Below, one piece after another: positions 39,092 through 46,504 of a stretch of 64,000 nucleotides of DNA. The stretch's first letter is position 1; each line of letters opens with the position of its first letter. The notes beneath the pieces were generated by a model that was given only the letters and a program-made list of their open reading frames with translations, did not search any database and was not told the DNA's origin. A program made the translations under genes and the position numbers. Origin of the DNA: Achromobacter aegrifaciens (GTDB lineage Bacteria; Pseudomonadota; Gammaproteobacteria; Burkholderiales; Burkholderiaceae_B). The stretch covers positions 744,001 to 808,000 of the forward strand of contig NZ_CADIJY010000002.1 in the NCBI RefSeq assembly GCF_902859735.1, given 5' to 3'.

Positions 39092-39973
39092 ATGCAACTC
39101 ACCAAGAACTTCGTCAAAGCCAAGAACCCCTGCGCGGGCGGCTACAAATGGTTCATCCGCGACCACAACGGCCAGGGAGACTACCAGGCCGTGCTTGACG
39201 CCTTGGTCGCTGACGGCCGCGTCAGCGACGCCTGCTGGCTGCTGGACCAGTTCGGCCCCACCGACGCGGTGCTGCGGCTGGATTCGGTCGACGCCAATGC
39301 CATCGTGTTCGCCGGCACGCTGGAAGTGCGCATGGGCATCAATGTGGACAGCGTGGTGCGCGCCGGGCGCAGCATCGTCACGGGCGGCGGCATCCGCGCC
39401 GGCGAAACCATCCAGGCGGGCGAGAACATCACCGCCAACGCCAACCTCGCCAGCGGCGGCAACCTGCGCGCGGGCGGAGACATCAGCGCCGATTGGGGCA
39501 TCGAAACCGCCACGCGCCTGGACTGCGGCGGCAATGTGCGCGCCAAGTGGGACATCTGCGCCGGCCAGGACCTGGCCGTGACCGGCCACCTGCATGCCGG
39601 GCAGGACATCCAGACGCAAGGCGCCATCAAATGCGGCCAGGGCATCAAGGCCGGCGGCGACGTGCGCGCCGAAAAGGAAATCGACGCCGCCTGCGGCATC
39701 CAGGCCGGGGGCTCCATCCAGTGCGGCGAGCACCTCGCTTCCGGCTGGGGCCTGATCGCCGGCGAGGACATCCGCGCCGAAGGCGCAATCCGGGCAGGCG
39801 AAGGCGTGCAGGCCGAAGGCGTGATCGAGGCCGGCGCGGGCCACGGCATCTACGCCGGCCTGAGCGTCCGCCTGGACGCCTGGGCCGCCTGCGCGCGGGT
39901 GGTGGCGCAGAGCCGGCCCGAGCAATTGGTCAGCGGGCACTGGGACGGCCAGGACAGCGCCGCCTACGCATAA
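39092..39973 (+). CDS. Hexapeptide-repeat beta-solenoid protein
   Basis: A 293-residue protein with no signal peptide. Residues 1-70 form a small domain with the motif CAGGYKWF (residues 14-21). Residues 71-262 are 32 uninterrupted six-residue units, each opening with Ile, Leu or Val (except one His) and commonly reading I-x-A-G-x-x (IRAGET, IQAGEN, IKAGGD, IRAGEG). This regular pattern predicts a beta-helix of about ten coils, as in left-handed beta-helices or bactofilin-like proteins. No acyltransferase His or other catalytic motif stands out. The last 30 residues are non-repetitive. The function is unknown; a scaffold or polymer role is plausible. ATG at 39092 starts the conserved domain. 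Confidence 0.75.
   Translation: MQLTKNFVKAKNPCAGGYKWFIRDHNGQGDYQAVLDALVADGRVSDACWLLDQFGPTDAVLRLDSVDANAIVFAGTLEVRMGINVDSVVRAGRSIVTGGGIRAGETIQAGENITANANLASGGNLRAGGDISADWGIETATRLDCGGNVRAKWDICAGQDLAVTGHLHAGQDIQTQGAIKCGQGIKAGGDVRAEKEIDAACGIQAGGSIQCGEHLASGWGLIAGEDIRAEGAIRAGEGVQAEGVIEAGAGHGIYAGLSVRLDAWAACARVVAQSRPEQLVSGHWDGQDSAAYA
39302..39877 (+). repeat. 32 tandem hexapeptide (18-bp) coding repeats
   Basis: Six-residue units run without insertion or phase change through residues 71-262 of the encoded protein. The DNA units are 18 bp long but diverged, so the repeat is conserved at the protein level rather than being a recent DNA expansion. Confidence 0.85.
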
Positions 39974-39978
39974 CCGCA

Positions 39979-39997
39979 GCCCCGGCGCAGCCGGGGC
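39979..39997. terminator. Hairpin between convergent genes
   Basis: A perfect eight-base stem GCCCCGGC/GCCGGGGC with loop GCA lies between the convergent solenoid-protein and Bug genes. There is no T-run on either side, so termination is only inferred from position. Confidence 0.45.
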
Positions 39998-40007
39998 GCA
40001 AAGCCGC

Positions 40008-40973
40008 CTACTCCGGCTTGATGTTCGCTTCCTGCATGCGGCGGCCCCAGGTGCCCAGTTGCGCCTCCACGAAAGCCTGCTGTTGCGCCTGCGTGTTCGG
40101 CGCGGCCGTCATGCCCAGGGCGGCGAACTTCTGCTGCACCTCGGGACGCGCCAGCGCGTCGTTCACCGTCTTGTTCAAGCGCTCCAGGATAGGCTGGGGG
40201 ATGCCGGCGGGACCGGCCAGGCCTACCCATACCACCAGGTCGAAATCCTTATATTCCGTTTCGGCAAAGGTTGGCACATCCGGCAGGTCCGGCAAGCGGC
40301 GCTCGGTGCTGATGGCAAGCGCCCGCAGCTTGCCGCCGCGCAGCAGCGGCGTGGCGACCGACAGGTCCGCCATCACGTAATCGACCTGCCCGCCTGCCAG
40401 GTCCGTCAACGCCGGGGGCTGGCTCTTGTACGGCACGCCTTCCGCGCGCACGCCGGCAATGCGGTTGAACGCCGCCGCGCCGACCTGCCCGCCCGGCGAG
40501 CCGTAGCCGTAGTTCAAGGAACCCGAGGCCGCCTTCTTCACGAACGTGGCCAAGTCCTTGTACGGACCGTCCGCGCGCACCAGCAGCAGCATGGGCATGG
40601 TGGTCAGGCGCGACACGTGGCTGAAGTCCTTCTGCGCATCGTAGGGAAGCTTCTTGAACAGCCCCGGATTGATGGAGTTCAGCGAACTGCTGGAGATCGT
40701 TAGCGTGTAGCCGTCGCCCGGCGAACGCACCGCATACTCGGTGCCTATCAGGCCTTGGGCGCCGGGCTTGTTCTCGACGATCACGTTGGCGTTCAGGTCC
40801 TTACGCAGTTCTTCCGCGATGATGCGGGCGCTGGTGTCGGTCGCGCTTCCTGGCGAAAAAGCCGCGACGATCTTGATGGGCTTGTCGCCCGGATAGGTCT
40901 CGGCCTGCGCCGCGCCTTGCGCGGACAGGTTCAGCAGCGCGCATGCCAACAGCGCGAATCGAATCGTTTTCAT
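40008..40973 (-). CDS. Bug/TctC-family periplasmic solute receptor
   Basis: A 321-residue Bug receptor with signal peptide MKTIRFALLACALLNLSAQGAAQA. KIVAAFSPGSATDTSARIIAEEL and NKPGAQGLIGTEYAV are the ligand loops. AGGAGACTAGACC precedes the ATG. It is the last gene of the TetR-linked operon, 40 bases after the CoA-transferase. The pairing suggests a carboxylic acid that is bound in the periplasm and then activated as a CoA thioester. Confidence 0.9.
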   Translation of the reverse strand: MKTIRFALLACALLNLSAQGAAQAETYPGDKPIKIVAAFSPGSATDTSARIIAEELRKDLNANVIVENKPGAQGLIGTEYAVRSPGDGYTLTISSSSLNSINPGLFKKLPYDAQKDFSHVSRLTTMPMLLLVRADGPYKDLATFVKKAASGSLNYGYGSPGGQVGAAAFNRIAGVRAEGVPYKSQPPALTDLAGGQVDYVMADLSVATPLLRGGKLRALAISTERRLPDLPDVPTFAETEYKDFDLVVWVGLAGPAGIPQPILERLNKTVNDALARPEVQQKFAALGMTAAPNTQAQQQAFVEAQLGTWGRRMQEANIKPE

Positions 40974-41013
40974 GGTCTAGTCTCCTGGTTTTATGGGTAC
41001 TGCCTGGTTCGCC

Positions 41014-42156
41014 TTACCGCTCTGACGGCGGTGTTGCGGCGTTCATTTCGCCCAAGCGCGGCGGGCCCCGGCGTATGGCCGCCGGCGTGCCGGACAGTTT
41101 TATCGGTATGCCCGGGCCGTGGTAGTCGTCGCGCCGGACCACCATCTGGCGATGCTCGGTATGGGCGGCTGCGGCCACCGATGCCATGTCCAGGATCGGC
41201 GCGGCCGGCACGTTCTGCGCCAGCAACTGCTTGCCGAACGCCTCGCCATCGACCTGCGCGAACGCCTGGGCCAGCGCCGCATCCACGGCTTCGCGGTTGA
41301 CCACTCTTTGCCCGTTGGACTTGTAGCGTTCGTCCTGCGCCATGTCGGCAATGCCCAGCTGCGTGCACAGCTTGGTGAAGAGGCGATCGTTGGCGACCGC
41401 GATGAACAAGGGGCAGGTCCGGGTCTGGTAAACGTTGTAGGGCACGATGTTGGGATGCCCGTTGCCGCTGGGGCGCGGCGTATTGCCCGACGCCAGGTAA
41501 TTGGCCAGGAACGGATGCGCCACCGATACGGCGGAATCGTAGAGGCACACGTCCGCCATCTGGCCGCGCCCCGTGCGGTGCCGGGCCTGCAGGGCCAGCA
41601 GCACGGCGATCGCGGCGTTCATGCCGGTGGTGAGGTCAACCACCGGCACGCCCAGCCTCAAGGGTTCGCCACCCGCCTCGCCGTTGATGCTGAGCAGGCC
41701 GGCCATGGATTGCACCGCGGCGTCGTAGCCGGGCAATTCGCCCAGCGGGCCATCGTCGCCGAAGCCCGTGATGCGGCAATGGACCAGTCGCGGAAAGCGC
41801 TCGGTGATGGCGGACGGTTCGGCCACGCCCCAAGCGCGCAGCGTGCTGGCCTTGAAGTTCTCGATCAGCACGTCGGCCGTTTCCAGCAATTGCCAGAACG
41901 TCTCGCGGCCGGCTTCGCTGTTCAGGTCCAGCACCATGCTGCGCTTGTTGCGGTTCACGGCGCGGAAATAGGCCGAACTGCCGTCCACGAAGGGGGGACC
42001 GAAACCGCGGCATTCGTCGCCTTCCGGCGATTCGATCTTGATTACGTCGGCGCCATGGTCGCCCAGCATCTGGCCGCAGAATGGCCCTGCCAGGACGCGC
42101 GACGCGTCGATGACGCGCAGGCCGGCGAGCGCGCCGCCGGTATCGCTGCTATGCAT
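41014..42156 (-). CDS. CaiB/BaiF-family (class III) CoA-transferase
   Basis: A 380-residue family III CoA-transferase. LRVIDASRVLAGPFCGQMLGDHGADVIKIE opens the domain in place of the usual ILDLTRV, and the catalytic Asp lies in LPGYDAAVQSMAGL. AAGGAGACAGACT lies before ATG. It follows an uncharacterised gene by 24 bases in the operon of acyl-CoA dehydrogenase, TetR, unknown protein, CoA-transferase and Bug receptor. Confidence 0.88.
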   Translation of the reverse strand: MHSSDTGGALAGLRVIDASRVLAGPFCGQMLGDHGADVIKIESPEGDECRGFGPPFVDGSSAYFRAVNRNKRSMVLDLNSEAGRETFWQLLETADVLIENFKASTLRAWGVAEPSAITERFPRLVHCRITGFGDDGPLGELPGYDAAVQSMAGLLSINGEAGGEPLRLGVPVVDLTTGMNAAIAVLLALQARHRTGRGQMADVCLYDSAVSVAHPFLANYLASGNTPRPSGNGHPNIVPYNVYQTRTCPLFIAVANDRLFTKLCTQLGIADMAQDERYKSNGQRVVNREAVDAALAQAFAQVDGEAFGKQLLAQNVPAAPILDMASVAAAAHTEHRQMVVRRDDYHGPGIPIKLSGTPAAIRRGPPRLGEMNAATPPSER

Positions 42157-42180
42157 AGTCTGTCTCCTTCGATTTCAGGC

Positions 42181-43242
42181 TCAGGCCGAAGTGCGGGCGA
42201 TCAGCCAGCTGAATTCCCTGCCCTGCGCGCCCGCCTGCGTGTTCATGCGCAGCGCAAGCCGGTGATTGTGCGCATCCAGCGCGCCTTCCAGCAGGCCGTT
42301 CCAGGCTTGCGCCACGCAGGGGTGCGCATCGGCCACAGCGTCCATCAGGTTCCAGCCGTGTTGCGTCACACGCACGCCTTCCGCCGTTTCGCTCAACTCG
42401 CACGTGTCGCCCTGTGCTTGCGCCAGCGCCACCATGAAGCGCCCGAACTGCAGCGCGGAAGTATCCTGCCCCACGCCCAGCGCCCGCGCCGTCTCGTGAT
42501 AGAACTGCATGCCTATCATTCTTCCCGTCAGGTGCAGCAGCGCGGTCGCGTCCTCCGGCCCCCACAGGTTCACCGCTACGGGCAAGGCGCTGCGCACGTA
42601 CTCCATGGCGTAGTTGCGGCTGGCCTTGGCCAGGCGCGTCGCGGGCCAATCCACGGTGGGCAGCGTCGGTGCGGCAGCGGCGTCGAAATCGGGCGCGTCC
42701 TCATTGCGGCTGAAGCGCAGGCGTTCATGCGGCTGCAGGTCGCGGTCGTACTCGTAGTAGTAGCCCTCCAGCCCAGACTGGCCGTCGACAGCCTGCTTGG
42801 TGCATACGAAACCCAGCCGCGGATTGTTAAGCGACACGCCGTTCTGCGCATGCCAGCCCGCCAGCATGGCGCGCGACACCTCCGACGGTATCGCGCACAG
42901 CGCGGTGCCCGACCAGATCCAGCGCGGTGCGGAATAGCGTATCCAGGCCTTGCGGTCGGACTCGTACATGTACTGCACCGCCACGCCGCCGATATGGTTG
43001 GACAGGTAGTGGTACTGCGCCGCCGCCACCGCGGGCGGCAGATGCGCGATGCCCAGCTTCTTCAGGCCCGGCAGGAAGCGCTCGTTGCGCTGGCGGCAGA
43101 AGATTTCGTAGACCAGTTCGGCCGCGCGCGCCGTGCCGCGGCGCGTCACGGCCGACAGGACGATGCCGGTGAAGAATGCGTGATACCACTCGGAAACCGC
43201 GCGCCAGCCGCGTTCCTCGGATTGCATGTCATGCATGGCCAT
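42181..43242 (-). CDS. Uncharacterised 353-residue protein in CoA-transferase operon
   Basis: I do not recognise this family. The protein has 353 residues, no signal peptide and no clear membrane segment. It is rich in Trp and Tyr (ERGWRAVSEWYHAFF, YEIFCRQRNERFLPG, SAPRWIWSGTALCAIP, EGYYYEYDRD). The N-terminal two-thirds is probably mixed alpha/beta with a compact C-terminal helical part. ATG at 43242 has GGAG just upstream and overlaps the tetR stop by 14 bases. Its position between tetR and a CoA-transferase makes an enzyme or binding role in the same catabolic pathway likely. Confidence 0.7.
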   Translation of the reverse strand: MAMHDMQSEERGWRAVSEWYHAFFTGIVLSAVTRRGTARAAELVYEIFCRQRNERFLPGLKKLGIAHLPPAVAAAQYHYLSNHIGGVAVQYMYESDRKAWIRYSAPRWIWSGTALCAIPSEVSRAMLAGWHAQNGVSLNNPRLGFVCTKQAVDGQSGLEGYYYEYDRDLQPHERLRFSRNEDAPDFDAAAAPTLPTVDWPATRLAKASRNYAMEYVRSALPVAVNLWGPEDATALLHLTGRMIGMQFYHETARALGVGQDTSALQFGRFMVALAQAQGDTCELSETAEGVRVTQHGWNLMDAVADAHPCVAQAWNGLLEGALDAHNHRLALRMNTQAGAQGREFSWLIARTSA

Positions 43243-43912
43243 TCACTCCAGTGGGAACCGCCACGGAACCGGGCAGCAGGGATTGCATGGACGCGACAGC
43301 GAAATCCGCGATGTCGCGCGCGATGGCTTCGCGATCCGCTTCGGATTCGCCGGCCCTGGGGCGATACCACATGGTGGTCCAGTTCAAGGCGCCCAATAGC
43401 GGCTTGACCTGCAAGGCCGGCGGACCGCGCCGGAAGTCTCCGGTCGCCATGCCCGCCTCGACCACGCTGCGGAACAGCGACTCGTAGCGGTCGCGCTGCC
43501 GCACCAGTTCTTCCAGCTCGGCACGCTGGTTCGCCGTGGTGCGTCCGGCCAGGTGCAGTTCGACGCCCTGCACGGTGACGCGCTGGTACGGCAGGTGCGC
43601 CATCATCAGATGCGTGTGGGCGTGGGCCATGTTCCAGAGCCGCTGAGGCGGCGACGCGGCCTCGTCCTCCGCCAGCGGCGTCACCGTGTCCAGGTTCAAC
43701 TGCATGGCGCGCCGGTGCACGGCGAAGAACAGGTCGGTCTTGCTGCGGTAGTAGTAATAGACGCTGCCTTTCGTGACGCCGATCAGGTCGGCGACCGAAT
43801 CGATCGTGGTCGCCGCGAATCCCATTTCGGTGAAGGCATGCGCGGCCGCGTCCAGCAGCTCCACTTGCCGCAGGGGCATCTCGTCATAAGGAATGGCAGT
43901 CTTGGCTTTCAT
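43229..43912 (-). CDS. TetR-family transcriptional regulator
   Basis: A 227-residue TetR regulator. The HTH lies at about residues 29-57 (FAATTIDSVADLIGVTKGSVYYYYRSKTDL), with a ligand-binding helical domain after it. ATG at 43912 overlaps the acyl-CoA dehydrogenase stop by four bases. It is co-transcribed with the operon it probably represses, and an acyl-CoA is a likely inducer. Two matching palindromes at 45107-45120 and 45141-45154 upstream of the operon are probable operators. Confidence 0.9.
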   Translation of the reverse strand: MKAKTAIPYDEMPLRQVELLDAAAHAFTEMGFAATTIDSVADLIGVTKGSVYYYYRSKTDLFFAVHRRAMQLNLDTVTPLAEDEAASPPQRLWNMAHAHTHLMMAHLPYQRVTVQGVELHLAGRTTANQRAELEELVRQRDRYESLFRSVVEAGMATGDFRRGPPALQVKPLLGALNWTTMWYRPRAGESEADREAIARDIADFAVASMQSLLPGSVAVPTGVNGHA

Positions 43913-45090
43913 GCGAACTCCCCGCGCTGCGCCGCAGCGCCTGCGCTTTTCTTGATGGCGCGGGCCAGGACCACGCGCTGGATTTCGGAGGTGCCTTCGT
44001 AGATTTCGGTGATGCGCTGGTCCCGGTAGCAGCGTTCCACCGCGCTGGGCTTCACATAGCCGCGTCCGGCGAGAATCTGCATCGCGTCGTCCACCACGCT
44101 GTGCGAGGTTTCGCTGGCCAGCAGCTTGGCCATCGCGCCCAGCGTGCCGATGTCCTGCCCGGCGTCGTAGGCGCGCGCGGCTTCGTAGGTCATCATCCGC
44201 GAGGACGACAGCGCGGTGGCGGCGTCGGCCAGCTTGAAGCCCACGCCCTGGTGGTCGATGATGCTGCGCCCGAAGGTCTGGCGCTGCACCGCGAAGTCTC
44301 GCGCCTCGGCATAGCTGCACAAGGCGATACCGTTGGCCTGGGCCGCCACCACCACGCGGCCGATGCTCAAAGTCGCCAAGGCGAGCTTCAGCCCTTCTCC
44401 CAGCGTCCCGACCACGCTTTCAGCGCCGACCCAGGTGTCCAGTTTCAGGTTCGTGGTGGTGGTGCCGCGTATGCCCATCTTGTCTTCGTAGTGGTCTACC
44501 ACCACGCCGCTTGCGTCGCGGTCGACCACGAATGCGCTGATGTTGTTGCGCGCCCCCGGCTCGCCCGTGCGGGCGAACACGATGAAATGGCGCGAATGCC
44601 CGCCGTTGCCCAGCCAGCATTTTTCGCCCCGGATGCGCCATCCGTCGCCCTCGGGCACGGCCGTGGTCAACAGGGCCGCCGCATCCGAACCGGCGCCGCG
44701 CTCGCTCAGGGCGAAGTTGACCGCGTGGCCGTCGCGCGCCAGGCCGCCCAGCAGCACCATCTTCTGTTCGGCGGTACCTCCCAGGATGACCGGAAACGCG
44801 CCCAGCGACAGCGCCGCCAGGATGGCGGCCGTGGAGGCGCAGCCCTGGGCCACGGTTTCCACCACCGCCACCAGCGAGGTCAGCGATGCGCCCGCGCCAC
44901 CGTACTCGGCCGGAAAGAAGAGTCCCGAGATCCCGCTTTCCCGCAACGGCGCCAGGTGCTCCACGGGATAGCGTTGTTCCCGGTCTATGGCGGCGGCCGC
45001 CGGCGCGAACGCCCGCGCGGTCAGGTCGGCGGCCTTGTCGCGCCAGGCGCTTGCCTGCGGGTCGAGCGGGGGATTCCAGATCACGGACAT
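43909..45090 (-). CDS. Acyl-CoA dehydrogenase
   Basis: A 393-residue flavoprotein. ALSERGAGSDAAALLT and GEKCWLGNGGHSRHFIVFAR are FAD/substrate signatures, and the C-terminal YRDQRITEIYEGTSEIQRVV holds the catalytic-Glu region. The start is ATG at 45090 with GGAGACAACG upstream; an ATG at 45108 falls within the proximal operator palindrome. It is the first gene of the TetR-controlled operon. The acyl substrate is unknown. Confidence 0.9.
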   Translation of the reverse strand: MSVIWNPPLDPQASAWRDKAADLTARAFAPAAAAIDREQRYPVEHLAPLRESGISGLFFPAEYGGAGASLTSLVAVVETVAQGCASTAAILAALSLGAFPVILGGTAEQKMVLLGGLARDGHAVNFALSERGAGSDAAALLTTAVPEGDGWRIRGEKCWLGNGGHSRHFIVFARTGEPGARNNISAFVVDRDASGVVVDHYEDKMGIRGTTTTNLKLDTWVGAESVVGTLGEGLKLALATLSIGRVVVAAQANGIALCSYAEARDFAVQRQTFGRSIIDHQGVGFKLADAATALSSSRMMTYEAARAYDAGQDIGTLGAMAKLLASETSHSVVDDAMQILAGRGYVKPSAVERCYRDQRITEIYEGTSEIQRVVLARAIKKSAGAAAQRGEFA

Positions 45091-45106
45091 CGTTGTCTCC
45101 AGCAAC

Positions 45107-45120
45107 ATACTAATGAGTAT
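45107..45120. promoter_or_regulatory. Putative TetR operator, proximal
   Basis: The palindrome ATACT-AATG-AGTAT lies 17 bases before the acyl-CoA dehydrogenase ATG. A second near-copy lies 34 bp further upstream on the same helical face (about three turns). Occupancy would block the promoter between or over the sites. Confidence 0.6.
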
Positions 45121-45140
45121 TTAATAAGCTGGATGAGAAC

Positions 45141-45154
45141 ATACTACTTGGTAT
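45141..45154. promoter_or_regulatory. Putative TetR operator, distal
   Basis: ATACT-ACTT-GGTAT, with flanks (ACATACTA...GTATTT) matching those of the proximal site. It is a slightly imperfect palindrome. Confidence 0.58.
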
Positions 45155-45249
45155 TTTTCTTCGATACCTGGGGAAAACCCGCGACCCAATGAGTTGCCCC
45201 GCGGGCGCACTCAAATCCGCTCGCGGGGTCATGCCTCAACTGGCAACGG

Positions 45250-46131
45250 TCAGGTCTGCACCGCTTTCGCCGCTGGCGCCGGACTGCGCAACACCAGCAT
45301 CAGGCCCAGCAGGATCGCCGCCATCCCGCCCAGACTCAACGCCGACAACCGGTTGCCCAGGATGAGGTAATCCAGGGCTGCCGTGCCGGCCGGCACCAGA
45401 TAGAACAGGCTGGTGACATTGACCAGGTTGCCAGCCTGGATCATGCGGTAGAACAGCAGGGTCGCGCCCACCGAGATCACCAGGCCCATCCAGATCAGCG
45501 GCAGGATGAAACCGATCACCCACTCCACGCGGATCGGTTGGAATGGCACGAACAGCAGGCACAACGCCAGACTGACGAAGTACTGCAACGGCATGACGTC
45601 CATGGGCGCCTGGCGCACGCGTTTCTGCAGCATCGCGCCGCTGGTCATGCAAAGCAGCGCGGCCAGCGCGTAGGCCATGCCGGCCGCGGAAAAGCGCGCC
45701 ATGCCTATGCTCTGGTAGACCACCATCACCAGCCCGCACAAGGCAAGGCCGAGGCCCGCCACGCGCGGCAATGAGTAACGCCTTTCCATCACCGCCAACG
45801 TCAGAATGGGCTGCGCACCCAGCAGCGTGGCCAGCACGCCCGGCGTGATGCCGTGGTCCAGCGCCAGCAGATAGCAGATGGAGTAGCCGCCGATGAGCAG
45901 CAGGCCAGTGGCCGCGACCGTCAGACGCGTGCCAGGCTCTGGCAGCCAACGCCGCCGCCACGCGCACAACAGCATCAGTGCGGCCAGCGCCAGGATGAAG
46001 CGCAACAGCAGGAAGCCGAAGGCGGAGGCGTGGGACAGCCCCCACTTGGCGAAAATCGCGCCGCCGCTCCACAGCAGCACGAACAAGGAAGTGGAGCCAT
46101 AGGAGGTCCACGCAGATCTATCGAAAGACAT
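45250..46131 (-). CDS. EamA/DMT-family transporter
   Basis: A 293-residue inner-membrane protein with about ten membrane segments in two EamA repeats (LLWSGGAIFAKWGLSHASAF at the start; LLFYRMIQAGNLVNVTSLFYLVP in the second half). Relatives export amino acids or other metabolites. ATG at 46131 has AGGTAGAAACCTC upstream. It is preceded by a 373-nt region that may hold a leader peptide. Confidence 0.88.
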   Translation of the reverse strand: MSFDRSAWTSYGSTSLFVLLWSGGAIFAKWGLSHASAFGFLLLRFILALAALMLLCAWRRRWLPEPGTRLTVAATGLLLIGGYSICYLLALDHGITPGVLATLLGAQPILTLAVMERRYSLPRVAGLGLALCGLVMVVYQSIGMARFSAAGMAYALAALLCMTSGAMLQKRVRQAPMDVMPLQYFVSLALCLLFVPFQPIRVEWVIGFILPLIWMGLVISVGATLLFYRMIQAGNLVNVTSLFYLVPAGTAALDYLILGNRLSALSLGGMAAILLGLMLVLRSPAPAAKAVQT

Positions 46132-46504
46132 GAGGTTTCTACCTGTCGGGGTATGAACAGGCTCCAGCCCCGCCCGCGCAAGCGGGCATAAGCATGCGCT
46201 AGACGGATGCAATATGCATCAGGACGTCTGACGAAGCTTTTTGAAAAAAGGCTGGAGTCGCGTTGCGGACGGCGTCAGCCGACGACGACCGCGCTAGGCG
46301 GGTAAGCACCCGAGACCACGTCGCAAGGCGGCGCGACCGGCGGCGATACCACCGTGGACACGACAGGAGAAAAACCGGGGGAAACTGCGGAGCGTCGGGA
46401 CAGCACACGCGCACGCGTATCCGCTGCGCGGGCAGCGGATGCGGAATCGGCGAGGAGCGTGTGGTCAGGCATGGGGCGTAGCCTACCGGCTGCGCGCGGC
46501 GCGG
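46132..46504. other. 373-nt region upstream of the EamA gene
   Basis: There is no confirmed gene. On the minus strand a 65-codon frame (46275-46472) ends in PPSAVVVG-stop. It is followed by a possible stem GGCTG...CAGCC, a run of six T near 46245, and then GGCTGGAG, which could pair alternatively with CTCCAGCC. This is reminiscent of transcription attenuation upstream of the EamA gene, but weak. No good ribosome-binding site precedes the small frame. Confidence 0.3.

Noticed and set aside
39302-39877. 18-bp periodicity considered as a CRISPR or tandem DNA repeat
   Set aside because: The DNA units are diverged, have no spacers, and the periodicity is fully explained by in-frame hexapeptides.
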